Assembly: GCA_001767455.1 (NCBI GenBank)
Contig: MELC01000077.1
Span: forward strand, 1 to 64,000
Source: Acidobacteria bacterium RIFCSPLOWO2_12_FULL_66_21
GTDB lineage: Bacteria; Acidobacteriota; Vicinamibacteria; Vicinamibacterales; 2-12-FULL-66-21
Length of the DNA stretch: 64,000 nucleotides
Reading direction: 5' to 3'
Made by a program: the position numbers and the translations under genes. Shown here piece after piece: positions 59,529-64,000 of this stretch. The notes below the pieces were generated by a model, which saw nothing but the letters and a program-made list of their open reading frames with translations, was not told the DNA's origin and ran no database searches. Position 1 is the first letter of the stretch, and each line of letters opens with the position of its first letter.

Positions 59529-59624
59529 ATGTAGAACGTAGAATGTAGAACGTAGAATGCCCAGTCACGGGCACCAGCAAGGACTCTCAATTCTACATTC
59601 TACATTCTGCGTTCTACATTTCTA
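59529..59624. repeat. inverted GTAGAAC/GTAGAAT and TTCTACA arrays between convergent genes
   Basis: GTAGAACGTAGAATGTAGAA and CGTAGAATG (59531-59560) face ATTCTACATTCTACATTCTG and CGTTCTACATTTCTAC (59590-59625). The right arm overlaps the stop of the minus-strand TPR gene. A strong hairpin exactly between two convergent 3' ends. Confidence 0.9.
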
Positions 59625-60557
59625 CTTCAGTGTCTCCAGTATCTTCCTGGCCGTCGCGAGCTCCGGCGCGTCGGGCGGAGCGAGCGAGATGAACTTCTGG
59701 AGGTCCGCCTTGGCTTCGGCGTTCTTGCCGAGGGCGACGTTCGAGATGCCGCGGTAATAGTAGGCGTCGGGCTGGTTCGGGAAGCGCGCGATGGCCTTGT
59801 CGAACCATCCGATGGCGTCGGCCTGCTTGTTCTCGTTGATCATGCCGATGCCGACGTTGATATAGACGACCGGGTCGGTGACTTTCGACTCGTCGACCGA
59901 CTCGAGAACCTTGCGGCCCTCTTCGGCCTTGCCCGTTTCCATCAGCACGTTGCCGAGCAGGAGCTTCACTTCGACGTTCTCCGGGTCGGCCGCGTTCGCC
60001 GCACGCAGCTCCTCGAGCGCCTTCTCCTTGTTCCCCTCGCCGTAGTACGCGCGGGCGATGAGCGGCCGGAACTGCTTGACCTCGGGGTATTTCGTCGAGA
60101 GCTCCTCGTAGATCGCGCGAGCCTCGGCGAACTTCTTCGCGTTCATCAGGTCCGCCGCGTGCGTCAGGTGCGCCTTGATCTCGACGTTCGGATCGACGAT
60201 CGGCGCCGCCTTCTTCAGCACGATCTCCATCGGCGGAATCCGCGACACCTCGCTGATCGAGACGGTGATGCTCCTCGTCTCGTAGCCGTCCTTGACGAAA
60301 TCGAGCGCCCAGCTCCCGCGCGCGATGCCGCCGATCGCCCATTCCCCCTTGGGGTTGGACCTGGTGGCATCGGGCCCGCGATTGCCCGAACCGGGCAGCA
60401 CCGCCTTGACGGCGACCCCCTCGATCGGCTTGCCGCTTTCATCGAGCACTTTGCCGCCGACGCGGCCCATGCCGCGCCATTCCTGAGCCGCCGCCGCACC
60501 CGCCAGCGCCAGCACCAGCGCGCAGGCCGCTATGAGTATCGAGAGTTTTGAATGCAT
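59622..60557 (-). CDS. secreted CarboxypepD_reg-like / TPR protein
   Basis: 311 residues. Signal peptide KLSILIAACALVLALAGAAA. Residues about 30-110 are a carboxypeptidase-regulatory-like beta sandwich (RVGGKVLDESGKPIEGVAVK; NPKGEWAIGGIARGSWALDF; GYETRSITVSISE). From about residue 130 there are five TPRs (HAADLMNAKKFAEARAIYEE; ARAYYGEGNKEKALEELRAA; NVLMETGKAEEGRKVLESVD; VGIGMINENKQADAIGWFDK; YRGISNVALGKNAEAKADLQ). It is co-oriented with the TonB receptor 285 bases upstream but has a terminator between, so is probably separately transcribed. Confidence 0.88.
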   Translation of the reverse strand: MHSKLSILIAACALVLALAGAAAAQEWRGMGRVGGKVLDESGKPIEGVAVKAVLPGSGNRGPDATRSNPKGEWAIGGIARGSWALDFVKDGYETRSITVSISEVSRIPPMEIVLKKAAPIVDPNVEIKAHLTHAADLMNAKKFAEARAIYEELSTKYPEVKQFRPLIARAYYGEGNKEKALEELRAANAADPENVEVKLLLGNVLMETGKAEEGRKVLESVDESKVTDPVVYINVGIGMINENKQADAIGWFDKAIARFPNQPDAYYYRGISNVALGKNAEAKADLQKFISLAPPDAPELATARKILETLK

Positions 60558-60611
60558 GCCAGCTCTTCCGTGTTTTCGCCGCTGTGCACTTGCCTTGACG
60601 CCGCGCGCCGC

Positions 60612-60675
60612 CGGTAGCGCAGGCCTTCAGGCCTGCTGTCACGGCGCGCGGGCAGCCCTGAAGGGCTGCGCTACC
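60612..60675. repeat. REP-like palindrome pair
   Basis: GGTAGCGCAGGCCTTCAGGC (60612) and GCAGCCCTGAAGGGCTGCGC followed by TACC (to 60675) face each other around TGTCACGGCGCGCGG. Same element as at 42073 and the half-copy at 27830. Confidence 0.9.
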
Positions 60676-60727
60676 GTCAACGCAAGTGGTTATCCCGCTC
60701 GATCCATGTTACCAAGTTCGCCGATCC

Positions 60728-60763
60728 AAAGAAAAAGGCCGGGCCTGAAATGCAGGCCCGGCC
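60728..60763 (-). terminator. intrinsic terminator for the TonB receptor gene
   Basis: GGCCGGGCCT (60737-60746) and AGGCCCGGCC (60754-60763) form a perfect 10-bp stem with a 7-base loop. Read on the minus strand the stem is followed by TTTTT (60736-60732). It lies about 80 bases past the receptor stop at 60843. Confidence 0.85.
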
Positions 60764-60795
60764 GTGAAACGCCCGCCTTCGCGCTGCGCGCTTCG

Positions 60796-60841
60796 GCGAG
60801 GCAAGCTGGAAACTGACAGCTGATAGCTGAAAGCTGACAGC
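60796..60841. repeat. AGCTGAAAGCTGACAG-type 7-bp word array
   Basis: GGCAAGCTGGAAACTGACAG then CTGATAGCTGAAAGCTGACA. Degenerate 7-bp words end two bases before the receptor stop codon. Confidence 0.8.
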
Positions 60842-60842
60842 T

Positions 60843-63695
60843 TTAGAAGTTGAACCGCACGCCCAGACGGAGGATGCGCGGGTTCATGATCTCCTGCACC
60901 GTGTTCGCCGTGCCGAGGCGCAGGTTGTACTGCCGTCCCAGGACGGTGGCGCTGTTCGTGAGGTTGAAGATGTCCAGGTCCACGTTGAAGCGGTACCGGT
61001 TGAACGCAAACTCTTTCTCCAACCTGACGTCGAGCGACGTCACCGACGGCAGGCGGAAGTCCGGCACATCCTTGACCAGCAGCACGGTCTTCAGATTGCC
61101 GAGCGGGTCTCCCGTGGCCACGCGATCCCGGAAGTACGGCATCGCATACCCCTGCCGGTTAAGCATGTTCGCGCCGAAGTTGATGCCCCAGGGTCCCTGG
61201 TAGAGGCCCGTGAGGATGAACTGGTACTTCGGCAGCAACATGTAGATGCCGCTCTTGCCGCTGCCGCCCGTCGCCCGGAGCACCTGGCCGCCGTCGATGT
61301 TCGGGTTGGCGGTCGAAGACGTCGGATCGGTCCTCGAGTTCACACCGTCGAAGTACTCGCGGTGATCGTTGGTCGAGAACCCGAACCTGGCCATCCAGCG
61401 GTTCGCGAGCCGTTTGGTCGCGCTCAGCTCTAACCCGAGGTACCGCTGCGAGTAGCCCTCGCGGTCGATGTACTCGGTCGCCGTGCGGTTGGCCGGCATC
61501 GTCGCCGCGGTGACGCCGTAGTACGGCTTGCTGTAGCTGCCGACCGGCGCGTCGCTGCCGGCGAACGTGCCGAGCTGCACGTAGTCGTCGGACCGCAGCC
61601 CCTGCACCGGGCGCCAGTTGAAGTGCGTGAACTTGCGCCAGGTCACGTTCCCAGACACGCCGAAGTTCGGCATCAGCTCGTGGTCGGCGCCAAACACCAG
61701 CTCGTCGGTCATCGGCGTCTGGTAGTCGCCGACCTTGTGGTTCGGCGTGCCGACGTTGGCCGGGTTGTCGATGTCGAACCCGTACCAGTTGCCCACTTCC
61801 ATGCCCGCGATTTCGGCCGCGTCCACCGTCTTGTTCCCGTTCGTGTCCGTGACGCCGTAGAAGTACACGCCGCGGAAGGAGCCAACCGTCGAAAAGAAGC
61901 TGCCCTGGCCGGCGTTCAACTGCGACGCGAATCTCGAGTAACTCGCACGCAGGATGCTCTTTCGATCCTCGCCGAGCGCGTAACTCAGCCCCAGACGCGG
62001 CGCAATCGAATTCCACACGACCACGTCTTCGGCCGCCTTCCCAGTCAGGTCCGGCAGCAGGGTCGGCAGGATTGAATTGCCCTTCTGCGAATACGGCAGC
62101 ACCGACGACGCCTGGTGATCCCAGCGCACGCCGATGTTCGCCGTCAAGCGATCCTTCGAGATCGTGTCGGCGATGAAGCCGCTCGTGTACTTGGCGCTGG
62201 TGCCGGTGAAATGGTTCCACGCGGTCACCTCGGCGATCATGTTCGGGTACCCGTCGTAGTACGTGATGATCGCGTTGCCCGGGACGGTGTAGCTCGAGTC
62301 CACGTCGGCCGCGCGGTATCCGAACCCGAACTTCAGCTCGTGGCTGCCCTTGAAGATGTTTGCGTCAAGGGACACGTTGTCCTGGGGCCGGTTCGTCTTG
62401 TACTCATACCAGCTGAACCGTCCGATGCCGTCGTCGTCGGAGTACACCATGTTCTTGTCGAGTCCGCCCTCCGGCGTCAGGAAGAAGCCTCCCACGACGT
62501 GGGCAAAGCGCCCGGTCAGGAACAGGTTGTTGCCGACGACGTAGTTCACCTCGCCCTTGTACAGCTTCGTCGGGCCACCCTGATCCCACGTCGTCTCGGG
62601 CGGACGCTGCGGACCGGCGCTGCGACCGAACTTGTTCTTGATGCCTTCGAAGAACGTGAACGATCCGCGCAGGTCCCTGGTCACCTGCCCTACGCCCTTG
62701 AACGCGTAGTTCTTCAGGAAGGTGGCGTCGGGCGTGCTGGTCAGCGTCAGGACCGTCACGTCGGTTCTTCCGACCGAGCCCCACGCCCAGAGGTGATCCT
62801 TGAGAATCGGCCCGCCCAGCTCGAACCCGTAGTCCTTGTACTCGTCCATGCGGTTGCCCTTGCCGGACTTGCCGCCAATGCTGGCCTTCAGGTCCGCGGG
62901 CATGTTGTTCGACTGCAGGGACTGGTTCTCGAAGTAGAAGCGCGTCGAGCCGTGCGGCGTGTTGCTGCCGCCTTTCAGCACGAAGTTCAGCGCGACGCCC
63001 GGCGTGGCGCTGTTGACGTCGGCGCCGCCCGTCGTGACCTGCATCTCCTGGAACATGTCGAAGTCGTAGTAGGTCGGCGAGGAGCCGAGGGCCGACATGT
63101 CGGTGATCGCGACGCCGTCGATGTTCCACGTGTTGTCGCCGCCCGACGCGCCCTTGGCCTGGTAGTTCGACTGCTGGCCGGATTCGGCGCCGCCGACGTT
63201 CACGCGATCGACGATGACGCCGGGAACGGTCTGGAGGACGACCCACGGGTCGCGCGACGACGGCACCTTCTGGAGCTCGTCGTACGTGACGTTGGTCGAG
63301 GTCGCCGTCTTCTTCGGATCGATCGTCGGCGACGCGGCCGAGACGTCGACCTGCGTGGCGACGCCGCCGACGCCGAGCGCAATCTTCAGCGGGACGCTGG
63401 TGCCGGCCGTGACGGGCACGTTCTTGTTGGTGTAGTCGCCGAACCCGGACAGCTTGGCCGCGACGGTGTACGTGCCGGGCGGCAGGTTGAGGAAGTGCGC
63501 CTCACCCTTGTTGTCGGTCGCGGCGGTCTTGTTCTGCGGGCCGGCTATGTCGACGGTGACGCCGGGCAGCACCGCCCCCGTGGTGTCCGCGACCGTGACG
63601 TCGATGCGGCCGGTGTACACCTGGGCCGAGGATGGAACCGCGAGCGCCAGGGCGGCGCACACGAGCCCCATCAATCGAACCATTCTCAATCTCAT
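60843..63695 (-). CDS. Oar-like TonB-dependent receptor with N-terminal carboxypeptidase-regulatory domain
   Basis: 950 residues from ATG 63695, with GGGAGGG eight bases upstream; an earlier in-frame start precedes the RBS. Signal peptide VRLMGLVCAALALAVPSSAQ. CarboxypepD_reg domain (GRIDVTVADTTGAVLPGVTV; LPPGTYTVAAKLSGFGDYTN), then a plug (YDELQKVPSSRDPWVVLQTV; DNTWNIDGVAITDMSALGSS), then a 22-strand-type barrel ending with aromatic ILRLGVRFNF, the C-terminal Phe signal for outer-membrane insertion. Oar-like receptors in acidobacteria import glycans or peptides, or act in adhesion; the substrate is unknown. Its 3' side has a strong terminator. Confidence 0.93.
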   Translation of the reverse strand: MRLRMVRLMGLVCAALALAVPSSAQVYTGRIDVTVADTTGAVLPGVTVDIAGPQNKTAATDNKGEAHFLNLPPGTYTVAAKLSGFGDYTNKNVPVTAGTSVPLKIALGVGGVATQVDVSAASPTIDPKKTATSTNVTYDELQKVPSSRDPWVVLQTVPGVIVDRVNVGGAESGQQSNYQAKGASGGDNTWNIDGVAITDMSALGSSPTYYDFDMFQEMQVTTGGADVNSATPGVALNFVLKGGSNTPHGSTRFYFENQSLQSNNMPADLKASIGGKSGKGNRMDEYKDYGFELGGPILKDHLWAWGSVGRTDVTVLTLTSTPDATFLKNYAFKGVGQVTRDLRGSFTFFEGIKNKFGRSAGPQRPPETTWDQGGPTKLYKGEVNYVVGNNLFLTGRFAHVVGGFFLTPEGGLDKNMVYSDDDGIGRFSWYEYKTNRPQDNVSLDANIFKGSHELKFGFGYRAADVDSSYTVPGNAIITYYDGYPNMIAEVTAWNHFTGTSAKYTSGFIADTISKDRLTANIGVRWDHQASSVLPYSQKGNSILPTLLPDLTGKAAEDVVVWNSIAPRLGLSYALGEDRKSILRASYSRFASQLNAGQGSFFSTVGSFRGVYFYGVTDTNGNKTVDAAEIAGMEVGNWYGFDIDNPANVGTPNHKVGDYQTPMTDELVFGADHELMPNFGVSGNVTWRKFTHFNWRPVQGLRSDDYVQLGTFAGSDAPVGSYSKPYYGVTAATMPANRTATEYIDREGYSQRYLGLELSATKRLANRWMARFGFSTNDHREYFDGVNSRTDPTSSTANPNIDGGQVLRATGGSGKSGIYMLLPKYQFILTGLYQGPWGINFGANMLNRQGYAMPYFRDRVATGDPLGNLKTVLLVKDVPDFRLPSVTSLDVRLEKEFAFNRYRFNVDLDIFNLTNSATVLGRQYNLRLGTANTVQEIMNPRILRLGVRFNF

Positions 63696-64000
63696 CTTCA
63701 ACCCTCCCTCGGAGACAACAGCTAACAAACGGTCGAACGAGCGATCGTGACGACGAACGAGTGAACCTTGGGAATCGCGCCGCGAGACTGCAGCACCTGG
63801 GAACGACGGTTTCGCCGAATCTCAGACCGCCCGGCGAAGGCGCCCATTCTACTCCGGGTTGGACAGAACCGTAAGGTTCTTCCCAAGACCGAACGGCGTC
63901 CCCAACCGCAACGCGCGCCTGTGCAAGCTGCGGCCCAGCCTAATTGTGCTTTATTTTCTTATAATTACAGCGAGTTTAGCGGTGGAGTATACGTCCGCTC
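63696..64000. other. upstream region of the TonB receptor; AT-rich island near the right edge
   Basis: No gene recognised. An AT-rich run at 63940-63968 (TTTATTTTCTTATAATTAC) stands out in GC-rich DNA and may hold a promoter: TATAAT at 63960-63965 on the + strand, or TAATTATAAG on the minus strand reading toward the receptor. The -35 spacing is not convincing in either direction. Confidence 0.3.

Noticed and set aside
1-64000. tRNA or rRNA genes
   Set aside because: No T-loop/acceptor-stem pattern or conserved rRNA segment was recognised by eye; a covariance search would be needed to exclude tRNAs fully.

Overview
The window is GC-rich chromosomal DNA (only a few AT-rich islands) that looks like an acidobacterium, probably of the Vicinamibacterales type. 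The grounds are family content: secreted VWFA-related proteins of the acidobacterial kind, alkaline-phosphatase/sulfatase-fold proteins fused to TPR repeats, an Oar-like TonB receptor with an N-terminal carboxypeptidase-regulatory domain, paired M16 peptidases, S9 and CocE-type peptidases, and PD40/YCF48 propeller proteins. The taxonomic call is inference from gene families; no rRNA or other marker gene lies in the window.

Layout. 1-7450: an integron gene-cassette array, all on the + strand, with six attC recombination sites of 71-84 bp (87, 1219, 3334, 5358, 6225, 7365) and one decayed site (about 657-765). No integrase gene is visible. Cassette genes are a PD-(D/E)XK-like protein, a DUF4258-like/DUF2283 pair, a 17-residue tandem-repeat protein, a zinc metallopeptidase with FG-GAP-like repeats, a DUF2442/DUF4160 pair and an alpha/beta hydrolase. 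The array is being eroded by an IS66 element, an internally deleted IS110 copy and a 159-bp MITE. 7509-9069: a frameshifted CPBP protease and a truncated membrane sensor. 9124-16101: a molybdenum hydroxylase pair, small and truncated genes, and an M16A/M16B peptidase operon behind a palindrome. 16102-18997: a second patch of mobile debris (DUF1428 fragment, ISAzo13-type IS, VanZ/DUF2809-like gene, attC-like hairpin, AbrB/VapC toxin-antitoxin). 19073-31924: CocE hydrolase, YCF48 propeller, TauE/SafE permease, methyltransferase, a selenocysteine peroxiredoxin with a fitting bSECIS hairpin, truA, a RidA-like/ornithine cyclodeaminase-like fused frame, a PilB/GspE ATPase and an MscS/CmpX-like membrane protein. 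31970-46844: a sugar cluster (glycosyltransferase, trehalose-synthase-like GH13, PfkB kinase, PPi-type phosphofructokinase), an S9 peptidase, a radical SAM protein, a universal stress protein, a response regulator and a PAS histidine kinase. 47061-63695: a dense envelope locus with three sulfatase-fold/TPR proteins, two VWFA-related/TPR proteins, a PD40 protein, a CarboxypepD_reg/TPR protein and a 950-residue TonB receptor.

Two layers of repeats run through the non-cassette part. The first is a set of short-word arrays, mostly with a 7-bp period, in which each locus uses its own word (for example CCAGCTT, GTAGAAC, GAAGGCA, GGGAGTT, CCAAACT, CACGAGC). They are often arranged as inverted pairs between genes. 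The second is a REP-like palindrome (GTAGCGCAGG/GCAGCCCTGA words) at three loci, which supplies the stop codon of two genes.

The observations most worth following are the cassette array, the selenoprotein, the heptanucleotide-word arrays (one of which forms an in-frame linker joining two enzymes), the sulfatase-fold paralogues carrying T-x-P-x-H in place of C-x-P-x-R, and a trehalose-synthase-like enzyme whose acid/base Glu is Asp.
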